NCBI RefSeq assembly: GCF_006459125.1
Contig: NZ_CP041070.1
Span: forward strand, 682,001 to 746,000
Source of the DNA: Halarcobacter anaerophilus
Lineage (GTDB): Bacteria; Campylobacterota; Campylobacteria; Campylobacterales; Arcobacteraceae
DNA length: 64,000 nucleotides
Direction of reading: 5' to 3'
Shown: positions 8,998 to 17,232 of the stretch, piece by piece
How positions within the stretch are numbered: position 1 is the first letter of the stretch
Layout: each line of letters starts with the position of its first letter
Program-made: the position numbers and the translations under genes
The notes under the pieces: generated by a model
Databases searched by the model: none
The model's input: only the letters and a program-made list of their open reading frames with translations
Told to the model about the DNA's origin: nothing

Positions 8998-9489
8998 ATG
9001 TTAAAAAAATTGTTGTTTTTTAGTTCATTTTGTTGTTTCTTAATAACATCTGTAGCTAGCGCAAGTGATGTCTCTTTAAAATATGATAATGAGACAAAAG
9101 GTTTAGTGAGAAAAATGAAAGTTTATAAGGATCCTTCCTGGGTTAGTAAAGTGATAACAAGTGAGTCTAAAGAGTTTTATTTCTTAAGTCCTAAGTCAAT
9201 GTTTGAATTTTATTTTAATCCTAAAAAGTGGCCAATTACTAATGTTGAAAATAGAAATAATATAAAAGAAATTATAGTTACGGATTACTTTACTCTTAAA
9301 CCAATAAGAGCCAGAGAAGCATATTATGTATATGGTAGTAATAAAGTATCTTTAGCTGGAGATGACTTACCTGCTTTTAAATTATATTCACATGCCCAAG
9401 AATTTGCAGAAAAAAATAATGGAAAAAGAATTTTTAAATTTAATGAGGTAAAAAAGGCTTTAATAGACTTGCTTAATGGAAATATATAA
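8998..9489 (+). CDS. second NosL-like periplasmic protein without cysteine ligands
   Basis: A 163-residue secreted protein with a cleavable signal (about 1-22, ending VASA). Its C-terminal half resembles NosL: AYYVYGS, then a short DLPAFKLYSHAQEFAE segment and GKRIFKFNEV, as in NosL family members. It has no lipobox and no Cys in the mature protein, so the Cu(I) site of canonical NosL is absent. It is the last gene of the nos operon (AAAGGAG before the ATG). It may be a scaffold or delivery partner for NosL, but the function is unproven. Confidence 0.65.
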   Translation: MLKKLLFFSSFCCFLITSVASASDVSLKYDNETKGLVRKMKVYKDPSWVSKVITSESKEFYFLSPKSMFEFYFNPKKWPITNVENRNNIKEIIVTDYFTLKPIRAREAYYVYGSNKVSLAGDDLPAFKLYSHAQEFAEKNNGKRIFKFNEVKKALIDLLNGNI

Positions 9490-9500
9490 AATCAATAATT

Positions 9501-9540
9501 AAACATATCTCAAAATATTTATAAAGTTTGAGATATGTTT
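9501..9540 (+). terminator. terminator of the nos operon
   Basis: A perfect 14-bp inverted repeat (9501-9514 and 9527-9540) with a 12-base loop lies 11 bases after the last nos gene. It is followed by a T/C-rich stretch. It separates the nos operon from the independently controlled operon at 9706. Confidence 0.85.
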
Positions 9541-9633
9541 ATTCTCTCTTTCATAATTTTTTCTGCAAAATACATTTATTTTTTACCTTTTCTTTAAACT
9601 CATAATACAACTATATATTTCCAATAAATATTT

Positions 9634-9675
9634 TTGATTAGAATCAATGATTTTAAGTTTATAAGAAGATAAAAT
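9634..9675 (+). promoter_or_regulatory. perfect FNR/CRP-family box and -10 element
   Basis: TTGAT-TAGA-ATCAA (9634-9647) matches the FNR consensus TTGAT-N4-ATCAA in every fixed position. A TAAAAT -10-like hexamer lies at 9670-9675. With a start of transcription near 9682 the box is centred at -41.5, the classical class II activation position. This suggests activation by a CRP/FNR-family regulator under low oxygen or nitrosative conditions. The regulator gene is not in the window. Confidence 0.8.
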
Positions 9676-9705
9676 TTTTTGTATATAAACTAATAGGAGT
9701 AAGTA

Positions 9706-10026
9706 ATGGAAAAAATAGAAGTTTTAGGTTCAACAGTGGATTTTTATAAAGAAATTAAAAATGGTTTAAGTATTTATTCTTTTGATACAAGTATGTGTGT
9801 GCCACCTGATCCAATGGTAAATGCAATGGCTGGATTACAATTATTAGATGAAAATTCACAACTAATAATGATAAATCACAAATCTCCAGCGGGATTATTC
9901 CCAAAAATTGAACAAGATTTTAATTTTGTACAAGAATACACATCTGATGGAAAAGTAAAAGTTATATTTACAAAAAAATCTAATGTTAGTAATACAGACT
10001 TTTTACAAAATAGTTGTAATGGATAA
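9706..10026 (+). CDS. DUF2249-like small protein
   Basis: A 106-residue cytoplasmic protein. The central segment (FDTSMCVPPDPMVNAMAGLQ, then a basic MINHKSPAGLFPKIEQ stretch) resembles DUF2249, a TusA/SirA-like fold often found beside genes for nitrogen-oxide metabolism. The biochemical role is unknown. It is the first gene of a four-gene operon behind the FNR-type box, with an AGGAG 7 bases before the ATG and the next gene 12 bases downstream. Confidence 0.6.
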   Translation: MEKIEVLGSTVDFYKEIKNGLSIYSFDTSMCVPPDPMVNAMAGLQLLDENSQLIMINHKSPAGLFPKIEQDFNFVQEYTSDGKVKVIFTKKSNVSNTDFLQNSCNG

Positions 10027-10038
10027 AAAAGAGAAAAA

Positions 10039-11283
10039 ATGAATATTTCACAGCAGTTTGCTCCTCCATTTAAATTGATATCACCATATCTTTTGATAGG
10101 AATATTAATTTTAGTATGTAGTACTTTTTTACTGTTTACAATAGATATTGTAAATCTACATAACCTAAATAGTATCACTCTCTCATGGGTGCACTTATTT
10201 TTATTGGGATTTGTGATGATGGTTATTTTTGGTACCATGGCTCAATTAGTACCTGTAGTCCTTGAAGTTGGACATTTTGCAGTTGATTTATATTATATAA
10301 TCTATCCTTTACTTTTTATAGGAACTTTGTTGATGGTAATTGGATTTCATTATTATCCTAGTTTTTTACTTTTTGGCGGAGTTGTTTCATTTGTTGCATT
10401 TTCAATATTTTTGCTTGAAACATTTTTGACTATTTTAAAAGTCAAAAAGCTGAATTTTGTTATTTCAACAGTTTTAATAGCAAATATATTTTTACTTTTT
10501 GGTTTAATTATTGGGATACTATTAGCATTTGGATATAGTGGTGAAATTAATATTAATATATATCAGTTTTTAAAAGCTCATGTTTATTTAGTCCTCGTAG
10601 GTTATGTAGGAGTCACCATAATGGGAATGTCATTGATTTTATTACCTATGTTTTGGCTTAGTCATAGTTTTTCATGGATATATGTAAAAAATGCTTTAGT
10701 TATCTTATGTGTGGGAATATTACTTGTGGTTTTTTCAAGTTTTATTGATATACAGTTTTTTGAATATATAGGTTATTCCTTTACATTTTTGGCACTGCTT
10801 TTATATTTTTTTCAAATATTCATAATATATAGAACAAGAGTTAGATTAGAGATTGATATCTATTTCAAAAGTATGATGTTTTCATATATTTGTCTGCTTA
10901 CGTCAATAATAATGGGAATAATATATATGTTTTATCCTATTCAAACTTTACTATTATCTCTTTCATGGCTTGGTATTTTTGGTTTTATTACTTTTCTAAT
11001 TACAGGACATCTTTATAAAATAATTCCTTTTTTAGTTTGGTATGAGAGATTTTCACCATATGTTGGAAAAAGAAAAGTTCCCATGTTAGCTGATATGATT
11101 CCCGTTAAGAGTGCAAATATGCAATTTTTATTTTCTACTTTTGGAGTAGTTGTGATTTCAATAGGGCTTTTATTTATTAATGAAGTAGTTTATAAAAGTG
11201 GAGTCAGTTTATTAAGTGTAGGTGCAATTTTTTTGTTAAAAGATATTTTATATATGATAAGGTTTAAAGAAGATGTATTCTAA
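10039..11283 (+). CDS. polytopic membrane protein related to haem-copper oxidase subunit I / NnrS-type proteins
   Basis: A 414-residue protein made almost entirely of hydrophobic helices (about 12). Three helices carry a histidine in haem-protein-like context: WVHLFLLGFVMMVIFG (about residue 52), KAHVYLVLVGYVGVTIMG (about 180) and TGHLYKIIPFLVWYE (about 328). This resembles the single-subunit proteins annotated as cytochrome oxidase subunit I-like in other bacteria. The full set of CuB ligands of a true oxidase is not obvious. The 3' end overlaps the DUF59 gene by 11 bases. Function unknown; a role in NO handling or haem-linked electron transfer is inference. Confidence 0.6.
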   Translation: MNISQQFAPPFKLISPYLLIGILILVCSTFLLFTIDIVNLHNLNSITLSWVHLFLLGFVMMVIFGTMAQLVPVVLEVGHFAVDLYYIIYPLLFIGTLLMVIGFHYYPSFLLFGGVVSFVAFSIFLLETFLTILKVKKLNFVISTVLIANIFLLFGLIIGILLAFGYSGEININIYQFLKAHVYLVLVGYVGVTIMGMSLILLPMFWLSHSFSWIYVKNALVILCVGILLVVFSSFIDIQFFEYIGYSFTFLALLLYFFQIFIIYRTRVRLEIDIYFKSMMFSYICLLTSIIMGIIYMFYPIQTLLLSLSWLGIFGFITFLITGHLYKIIPFLVWYERFSPYVGKRKVPMLADMIPVKSANMQFLFSTFGVVVISIGLLFINEVVYKSGVSLLSVGAIFLLKDILYMIRFKEDVF

Positions 11284-11578
11284 AGAAGAAATTTTTAAAG
11301 CAGTCTCAACGGTAAATGACCCGGAAGTTGGTTTCAATCTTGTGGAAATGGGACTAATCTACGATGCTATTTGTAATGAGAATATGGAAGTAACGGTAAC
11401 AATGACACTAAGTACAAAAGCTTGCCCTCTACATCAAATGATTCTGCAATGGGTAGAAGAAGCTATCTTAAAAGAACTTCAAAAAACGAAAAAAGTAATT
11501 ATTAACTTAGTTTGGGAACCCACTTGGAATATTACAATGGCAACTGATAAAGTAAAGTCAAAACTTAGTACTTTTTAA
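11273..11578 (+). CDS. DUF59/MIP18-family protein (PaaD/SufT-like)
   Basis: A 101-residue protein with the family signature DPEVGFNLVEMGLIYD (about residues 17-32) and a conserved Cys in TKACPLHQM (about 57). DUF59 proteins assist iron-sulfur cluster assembly or insertion (SufT, PaaD, MIP18). Here it probably matures a target encoded in the same operon. It overlaps the membrane-protein gene by 11 bases and is followed by a GAGGA-led FmdE-like gene. Confidence 0.85.
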   Translation: MYSKEEIFKAVSTVNDPEVGFNLVEMGLIYDAICNENMEVTVTMTLSTKACPLHQMILQWVEEAILKELQKTKKVIINLVWEPTWNITMATDKVKSKLSTF

Positions 11579-11599
11579 TAAATATTAAAAAGAGGAAAA

Positions 11600-12193
11600 A
11601 TGAATTATCCAAATTTTTTTAATGACATAGAAACAATAAAATTAAAAGATGAGTTATCAGAATATTTGGGTGCTTTTGAAAAAGGCATTATTGAATTTAG
11701 TTATTTAGATATAGTTAAAAGTTCTGGTCACTCTTGTCCTACTATTGCAGGAGCTTATATTATGACACTTAAAGCTTTAAAAGAATTATATAAAGATGAA
11801 ATGCCCAAAAGAGGTGAAATTTTTGTAAGTTTTAGAGAAAATTCAAAAGAAGGTGTAACCGGGGTTATTGCAAATGTTGTTACTCAAATAACAGGAGCTA
11901 CAGAAAGTTTGGGATTTAAAGGATTAAATGGAAAATTTGAAAGATTTGGACTAATGAAATTTAATGAAGATATTACTTTGAGTATAAAATTTCAAAGACT
12001 CGACACAAAAAAATTTGTTGAAATAATATATAATCCTGATTTGATTCCTTTGAATCCTAAAATTAATCAATTACACCAAAAAATAAGGCAAAATAGAGCT
12101 CTTGAAGAGGAAAAAATTGAATTTGGAAAATTGTGGCAAGAAAGAGTTAATACAATTTTTAAAAATATAGATAAGGTTGTAACAATAATATGA
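11600..12193 (+). CDS. FmdE-like metal-binding protein
   Basis: A 197-residue protein with the FmdE family core motif GHSCPTIAGAY (about residues 42-52), a metal site with His and Cys ligands. It also has a REN..EGVTGVIANVVTQITGA segment typical of that domain. FmdE domains occur in formylmethanofuran dehydrogenase gene clusters and, far more widely, in bacteria with no methanofuran, where their role is unknown. It is the last full gene of the FNR-box operon. Its TGA overlaps the ATG of a 17-codon reading frame. Confidence 0.72.
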   Translation: MNYPNFFNDIETIKLKDELSEYLGAFEKGIIEFSYLDIVKSSGHSCPTIAGAYIMTLKALKELYKDEMPKRGEIFVSFRENSKEGVTGVIANVVTQITGATESLGFKGLNGKFERFGLMKFNEDITLSIKFQRLDTKKFVEIIYNPDLIPLNPKINQLHQKIRQNRALEEEKIEFGKLWQERVNTIFKNIDKVVTII

Positions 12194-12585
12194 CTGAAGA
12201 AAAATTTCAAATCGAAGTAGATATTTTAATATTGTGTAAATAAATATGAAAAACACAATGGAGAAGTTTAGTAAAACTTATGAAGTGGGATAAGATTTGA
12301 ATTAAACAAAATCAAAAATTAAATTTCAAGAGACTCAAAAGAGATAGCAATTATTATAAAATTATTTTAATATTAAATATTAATAGTTTAAATTAAGCTA
12401 TATTTGTGAATTATTTAATAATGAAGCCACTGAGAATAACAAAGTATTGTGTGAATAAAAGTTGAATAATAAATAAAAATTTAATTAAAAGAGTTAATCA
12501 GGAGAGTTTTTCTTGATCTAAGTCTATTTTTTTTATTCAATATTTATATATACTTGTTATATTATACTTTAATAAAGGAAAGAAA
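12190..12585 (+). other. gene-poor spacer with a 17-codon coupled frame
   Basis: The ATG at 12190 overlaps the stop of the FmdE-like gene (ATGA) and runs only 17 codons to a stop at 12243. Another short frame follows from 12245. These could be the remains of a fifth operon gene or a short regulatory frame. The rest is AT-rich DNA. The promoter of the next cytochrome gene probably lies at 12552-12575, where several TATA-like stretches occur. I see no stable RNA or repeat here. Confidence 0.35.
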
Positions 12586-12861
12586 ATGAGAAAAATATTA
12601 CTTTTAACTTCAATTCTAACATATGCTGCTTTTGCAAGTCCGTATGCTAGATGTGTTTCATGTCATGGTGCAAATGGAGAAAAAGTTGCATTAGGTAAAT
12701 CCAAAATTATAAAAGATATGACTAAAGCAGAAATTATTACTGCATTAAAAGGGTATAAAGATGGAAGTTACGGTGGTGCTATGAAAGGTCTTATGAAAGG
12801 ACAAGTTTCATCTTTATCTGATGTTGATATTGATACAATAGCAAATCAAATTAGCAAATAA
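12586..12861 (+). CDS. small periplasmic cytochrome c553-like protein
   Basis: A 91-residue secreted class I cytochrome c: signal peptide to about residue 17 (ending AAFA), haem motif CVSCHG (about 23-28), and a distal Met in a GGAMKGLMKGQ segment. It is a clear paralogue of the protein encoded at 58695-58976, sharing the GYKDGSYGGAMKG stretch. Such soluble cytochromes shuttle electrons from the bc1 complex to periplasmic reductases or to the cbb3 oxidase. AAAGGAAAG precedes the ATG. It stands alone between two gene-poor stretches. Confidence 0.9.
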   Translation: MRKILLLTSILTYAAFASPYARCVSCHGANGEKVALGKSKIIKDMTKAEIITALKGYKDGSYGGAMKGLMKGQVSSLSDVDIDTIANQISK

Positions 12862-13008
12862 GGAATAATCCTTTCAATTTTGTTTATAATGTCTGTATCA
12901 AAATTATTAAATTTTTATGTTTAGGTAGTGTAAAACTAACTGTGTAAATCCAAAAATAGAAATTTATTAGATAGAATAAAAAGAGCTATTTAGTAGATTT
13001 TATTTGAA

Positions 13009-13350
13009 GGAATTACAAATATTCTAGAAGCTGAACCGTTTGTTGCTATATCTCTTGCATCACTTCTTCTTTTATTGTTTTTTACAGGGTCTAAAACTAA
13101 TCCCATTCTATCTAGTTCTGCACAAACTATTTCTCTGATTAGCGAGGTATTTTCACCAATACCCCTGTAAAATATAAAGCATCGACTCTGTCAAATGCAG
13201 CAACATAAGAACTTACGGATTCTTTAATATTGTAAGCAACTATTTGAACCGCCAACCTACATCTGACATCACCTTCTTGCATACATATAAGCATAATCAG
13301 GCATTGTTTCAATAACTTTCGGAGTTACCATTACAGAAGTAGAAAACTCT
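13009..13350 (-). pseudogene. ackA: decayed acetate kinase copy (three fused fragments)
   Basis: On the minus strand this matches the functional ackA at 14835-16037 in three blocks: its 3' part (about 14899-15175), then 15553-15583, then 15706-15750. Two internal deletions (383 and 126 bases) join at short shared sequences (GCATAC and GTTT), and a one-base loss near 13168 breaks the frame. Scattered substitutions show that it has been decaying for some time. It resembles the 14835 copy more than the 17233 copy. No pta remnant is visible next to it. Confidence 0.93.
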
Positions 13351-13548
13351 CAAAAGTTCAAAAACCTGTTTGGAAAAAAGAGGGTAACTTTTAAAAAGTT
13401 GCCTCTTCTTTTATATATTATGATATACTTCGCAAAATTAATAGTAAATAATCTAAAGTTATCTTCGTTTTATCTAAATTATAAATAGTTTTTTAATTAA
13501 CCTAGCATATCCTCATTTTAAATTACTAAAATTATTCAAAGGTAATTA
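13351..13548. other. spacer with a hairpin and the rhlE promoter region
   Basis: A hairpin lies at 13378-13407 (arms GAGG..AACTTTT and AAAAGTT..CCTC with one bulge). It is T-rich on both outer sides, so it could terminate in either direction; it may be left over from the decayed ackA neighbourhood. The remaining DNA up to the helicase start is AT-rich. No further feature seen. Confidence 0.45.
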
Positions 13549-14811
13549 ATGTCATTTTCACATTTAGGATTAAATCCTAACATTTTAAAAGCAATAAAAG
13601 AGCAGGGGTATGTAAATCCTACTCCGATCCAAAAACAAGCTATTCCAATCGTTTTAGAAAAGAACGATATTTTAGCTGCTGCTCAAACAGGTACAGGGAA
13701 AACAGCTGCATTTACACTTCCCTTATTGGAAATAATGAGTACTCAACAAAATAAAGGAGAAAAGAAGCATCACATTAAAGCTTTGATTCTGACTCCAACA
13801 AGAGAATTAGCTTCACAAGTTAGTGAAAATATTCAATCGTATTGTAAATATCTTCCTTTTAAAACAGCCGTTATTTTTGGTGGAGTGGGGATAAATCCAC
13901 AAAAAGCAATTTTGAAAAGAGGTGTCGATATAGTTATCTCAACTCCTGGAAGATTGCTTGACCATATTTCTCAGAAAACAATAAATTTATCAAAGGTTGA
14001 TTTTTTAGTTCTTGATGAAGCAGATAGAATGCTTGACATGGGATTTATCAATGATATAAAAAAAGTTATAAACTGTCTTCCCAAAAAGAGACAAACACTT
14101 CTTTTTTCTGCGACTTTTTCAAATGAGATTAAGCTGTTATCTAAATCATTTCTAAGTAATCCGAAACTTGTAGAAGTTGCTAGAAATAATAGTTTGACAA
14201 AACAGGTTTCTCATGTTGTACATTATGTAAAAAAAGATATAAAAAGAGAACTTTTAGTCTCTTTGGTGCATAAAAAAAATTTAAATCAAGTTTTAGTTTT
14301 TACTAGAACAAAACACGGTGCAAACAGATTATGCGAATTTTTAAATAAAAACGGTATATCTTCACTTGCCATTCATGGAAATAAATCTCAAAATGCGAGA
14401 ACAAAAGCTTTAAAAGATTTTAAATCAAAAGAGATAAATATTCTAGTTGCAACTGATATTGCTGCCCGTGGACTTGATATTGAAGAACTTCCTTATGTTA
14501 TAAATTTTGAATTACCGAATGTTCCTCAGGATTATGTTCATAGAATAGGAAGAACAGGAAGAGCAGGAAATATCGGAGAAGCTATCTCTTTGGTTTGTGA
14601 TGAAGAGTCGAAATTTTTAAAAGATATAGAAAAACTTATAAAAGTTACGATACCTGTAAAAGCTATAGAAGGATTTACTCTTTCAAAATTAAGATATGTA
14701 GAGAATAAAACTACTCCTAAAAATTCAAGAAGAAAACGTAGTAGAAAAACTGAAGTAAGTAGTAATAATAAAACCACTTCTAGAAGACGAAATCAAAGTA
14801 TAAAAAGATAA
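13549..14811 (+). CDS. rhlE: DEAD-box RNA helicase, RhlE type
   Basis: A 420-residue ATP-dependent RNA helicase. Motifs in order: Q motif with TPIQKQAIP, motif [19 protein letters not shown] (about residue 156), SAT, and in the second RecA domain [12 protein letters not shown] and [10 protein letters not shown]. The tail of about 40 residues is Lys/Arg/Ser-rich (RRKRSRKTE) and probably binds RNA. The likely roles are ribosome assembly or RNA turnover at low temperature. It is convergent with the acetate kinase gene. Confidence 0.93.
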   Translation: MSFSHLGLNPNILKAIKEQGYVNPTPIQKQAIPIVLEKNDILAAAQTGTGKTAAFTLPLLEIMSTQQNKGEKKHHIKALILTPTRELASQVSENIQSYCKYLPFKTAVIFGGVGINPQKAILKRGVDIVISTPGRLLDHISQKTINLSKVDFLVLDEADRMLDMGFINDIKKVINCLPKKRQTLLFSATFSNEIKLLSKSFLSNPKLVEVARNNSLTKQVSHVVHYVKKDIKRELLVSLVHKKNLNQVLVFTRTKHGANRLCEFLNKNGISSLAIHGNKSQNARTKALKDFKSKEINILVATDIAARGLDIEELPYVINFELPNVPQDYVHRIGRTGRAGNIGEAISLVCDEESKFLKDIEKLIKVTIPVKAIEGFTLSKLRYVENKTTPKNSRRKRSRKTEVSSNNKTTSRRRNQSIKR

Positions 14812-14835
14812 GAGAAAATTCCCTTATCCTTTTAT
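14802..14835. terminator. shared terminator of rhlE and ackA
   Basis: Arms AAAAGATAAG (end of the helicase gene) and CTTATCCTTTT pair with one mismatch around a 10-base loop. The T-rich right side suits the + strand, and the A-rich left side suits the minus strand, so it can serve both convergent genes. Confidence 0.65.
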
Positions 14836-16037
14836 TAGCATTTTGTACCTGATACTACTTTATAAGTATCATTTGCAATAACATACTCTTCATTTGTAGG
14901 AATTACAAATATTCTAGAAGCTGAACCGTTTGTTGCTATATCTCTTGCGTCACTTCTTCTTTTATTGTTTTTTACAGGGTCTAAAACTAATCCCATTCCA
15001 TCTAGTCCTGCACAAACTATTTCTCTGATTAGCGAGGCATTTTCACCTATACCTCCAGTAAAACATAAAGCATCGACTCCGTCAAGTGCAGCAACATAAG
15101 AACCTACATATTTTTTAATATTGTAAGCAACCATTTGAACTGCCAATCTACATCTGTCATCACCTTCTTGCATACCTTCTAAGATCTCTCTTAAATCAGA
15201 AGATTTACCTGAAATTCCCAAGATTCCCGATTTTTTATTCATAACATCTAAGGCTTCATCAATAGTCATACCCTCTTGACTCATCATAAATTGTAAGGCA
15301 CCGGCTCCAACATCACCGCTTCTTGTTCCCATCATAAGGCCTTGAATCGGAGTTAGTCCCATTGAGGTATCTATACATTTACCATTATATACAGCTGAAA
15401 CAGAAGAACCGTTTCCTAAGTGGCAAACAATAATTCTTGTATTTCTTTTTTTATCTAACATACCTCTTGCTTCGTTTGAAACATAATAGTGGCTTGTACC
15501 GTGAAAACCGTATTTCCTAATACCGTGTTTAGTATATTGGTCATAAGGCAGAGCATACATATAAGCATAATCAGGCATTGTTTGATGAAATGCAGTATCA
15601 AACACAGCTACGTTAGGTTTCCCCGGCATTAATTCTTGACAAATTTCCATACCTAAGATATTTGCGGGATTGTGTAACGGAGCAAGAGGAATTAATCTTT
15701 TCATAGTTTCAATAACTTTTGGAGTTACCATTACAGAACTAGAGAACTCTTCTCCTCCATGTACGGCTCTGTGTCCGATGGCATCAATATCGTTGATTGA
15801 ATCAATAACTTTTCCTTCACCTGCTGTTAAAGCTGATAATACAGATTCTATTGCCTCTTTATGAGTAGGCATATCAATCTCTTCTACTAGTTTTTTGCCC
15901 TCACCGTATTCATGTTTTAATACTCCATCGATACCTATTCTTTCACAAATTCCTGAAGCAAATACTTTTTTAATAATTGGATTCATTAATTGATATTTTA
16001 ATGATGAACTTCCTGCGTTTAAAATAAATACTAACAT
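14835..16037 (-). CDS. ackA: acetate kinase, copy 1
   Basis: A 400-residue acetate kinase interconverting acetate + ATP and acetyl phosphate + ADP. Family motifs are intact: NAGSSSLKYQL at the N-terminus, PLAPLHNPANI, GFHGTSHYYV, HLGNGSS, GTRSGDVGAG and FTGGIGEN. It follows pta copy 1 by 31 bases on the same strand, so the two form a pta-ackA operon. It is clearly homologous along its whole length to copy 2 (17233) but with many substitutions, unlike the nearly identical pta copies. GAGGGAAAA precedes the ATG. Confidence 0.97.
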   Translation of the reverse strand: MLVFILNAGSSSLKYQLMNPIIKKVFASGICERIGIDGVLKHEYGEGKKLVEEIDMPTHKEAIESVLSALTAGEGKVIDSINDIDAIGHRAVHGGEEFSSSVMVTPKVIETMKRLIPLAPLHNPANILGMEICQELMPGKPNVAVFDTAFHQTMPDYAYMYALPYDQYTKHGIRKYGFHGTSHYYVSNEARGMLDKKRNTRIIVCHLGNGSSVSAVYNGKCIDTSMGLTPIQGLMMGTRSGDVGAGALQFMMSQEGMTIDEALDVMNKKSGILGISGKSSDLREILEGMQEGDDRCRLAVQMVAYNIKKYVGSYVAALDGVDALCFTGGIGENASLIREIVCAGLDGMGLVLDPVKNNKRRSDARDIATNGSASRIFVIPTNEEYVIANDTYKVVSGTKC

Positions 16038-16068
16038 GTCTTTTCCCTCTTCTTTTAATATAATTTAA

Positions 16069-17061
16069 TTATTTTTGCGTTGCAGTAATAGCAACTAAAT
16101 TAGCGATGTCCTCAACAGAGCAACCACGAGATAAGTCGTTAACAGGTTTAGCTAAACCTTGAACAACAGGACCGTGGGCATGAGCACCTGCAAATCTTTG
16201 AACAAGTTTATATCCAATGTTTCCAGATTGTAAATCAGGGAAAACTAAAATATTAGCATGACCTGCAACCTTAGAATCAGGAGCTTTTTTAGCACCTATT
16301 GCTTCAACAATAGCAGCATCTGCTTGCATTTCACCGTCAAATGCGAAATCAACATTTCTCTCAGCTAAAATGTCAACGGCAAATTGAACTTTGTCAACAA
16401 GTGGATGCTTAGCACTGCCTTTTGTAGAGAAAGATAACATAGCAACTTTAGGGTCAATTCCAACAACACTTTTAGCAGTAGCAGCAGTAGCACAAGCAAT
16501 GTCGGCTAACTGTTCCGCATTAGGTTCAGGGATAACGGCACAGTCAGCAAAAAGAAGAAGACCGTTTTCTCCGAATTTTCCGTCAATAGTTTCCATGATA
16601 AACGCTGAAGATACAGTGTTTATACCAGGAGCAGTTTTAATAACCTGAATAGCAGCTCTTAAAACATCTGCAGTAGGAGAGTTAGAACCTGCGACAAGAC
16701 CGTCGGCATCAGCTAATCTAACCATCATACAACCAAAAAATCTAGGTTCGGTAGTCATAATTTTAGTAGCTTCTTCTCTTGATAGACCTTTGGCTTTTCT
16801 AAGCTCAACTAATTCATCAATATATTTTTCAATATCTTTAAATGATTTAGGGTTAATAATAGTAGCACCGTCAATATTTGCACCGCAAGATTTAGCATCG
16901 TTTTTAATAGTATCTTCGTCACCGATTAAAACGATGTTTGCAGTTTTTTCTTCAAGAACCATAGCAGCAGCTTTCAATACTCTTTCGTCTTCCGATTCCG
17001 GGAGAACTATAGTTTTTAATTCTTTTTTAGCATTCTCTTTAATATTCTCAATTAAACCCAT
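16069..17061 (-). CDS. pta: phosphate acetyltransferase, copy 1
   Basis: A 330-residue Pta of the short class, containing only the catalytic PTA/PTB domain and no N-terminal regulatory domain. It converts acetyl-CoA and phosphate to acetyl phosphate and back. Conserved stretches include VLPESEDERVLKAA, GLVAGSNSPTADVLRAA, SFSTKGSAKHP and NILVFPDLQSGNIGYKL. By my reading its DNA differs from copy 2 at only five positions over the whole gene, and the proteins differ only in the last residue (Lys here, Ala there). It is transcribed from the promoter at 17098-17130. Confidence 0.97.
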   Translation of the reverse strand: MGLIENIKENAKKELKTIVLPESEDERVLKAAAMVLEEKTANIVLIGDEDTIKNDAKSCGANIDGATIINPKSFKDIEKYIDELVELRKAKGLSREEATKIMTTEPRFFGCMMVRLADADGLVAGSNSPTADVLRAAIQVIKTAPGINTVSSAFIMETIDGKFGENGLLLFADCAVIPEPNAEQLADIACATAATAKSVVGIDPKVAMLSFSTKGSAKHPLVDKVQFAVDILAERNVDFAFDGEMQADAAIVEAIGAKKAPDSKVAGHANILVFPDLQSGNIGYKLVQRFAGAHAHGPVVQGLAKPVNDLSRGCSVEDIANLVAITATQK

Positions 17062-17097
17062 TCATGCTTCCTTTCTTTCTATGAAATATCACTTTTG

Positions 17098-17130
17098 ATT
17101 ATAATATGCTAGAATAGCAAAAAAATAGCA
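17098..17130 (-). promoter_or_regulatory. pta copy 1 promoter with tandem TAGCA boxes
   Basis: Read on the minus strand: TGCTA (17126-17130), six bases, TGCTA (17115-17119), eleven bases, then a perfect TATAAT (17098-17103). The half-sites are 11 bp apart and span the place of the -35 element, which itself is missing. This is the geometry of OmpR/PhoB-type activated promoters. The same motif recurs at 19528-19560, 27029-27044 and 31771-31803. Confidence 0.75.
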
Positions 17131-17203
17131 ATTGCAAAAAAGGGTAAAATTTTTTAGGATATAATTTTTTTTGTGTATTTTCGGAAGGAATTTTTATAAG
17201 TGT

Positions 17204-17231
17204 AATAAGAGTCTTAAAAAAGACTCTTATT
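17204..17231 (-). terminator. terminator after ackA copy 2
   Basis: A perfect 12-bp stem (17204-17215 with 17220-17231) and a four-base loop lie directly after the ackA copy 2 stop codon at 17233. The T-run is better on the + strand, but position makes it the 3' end of the pta2-ackA2 transcript. Confidence 0.75.
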
Positions 17232-17232
17232 T

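Noticed and set aside
12920-12960. Remains of an insertion sequence end (repeated GTGTAAA near the decayed ackA)
   Set aside because: Two short repeats are too little; no matching second end, target duplication or transposase fragment was found.
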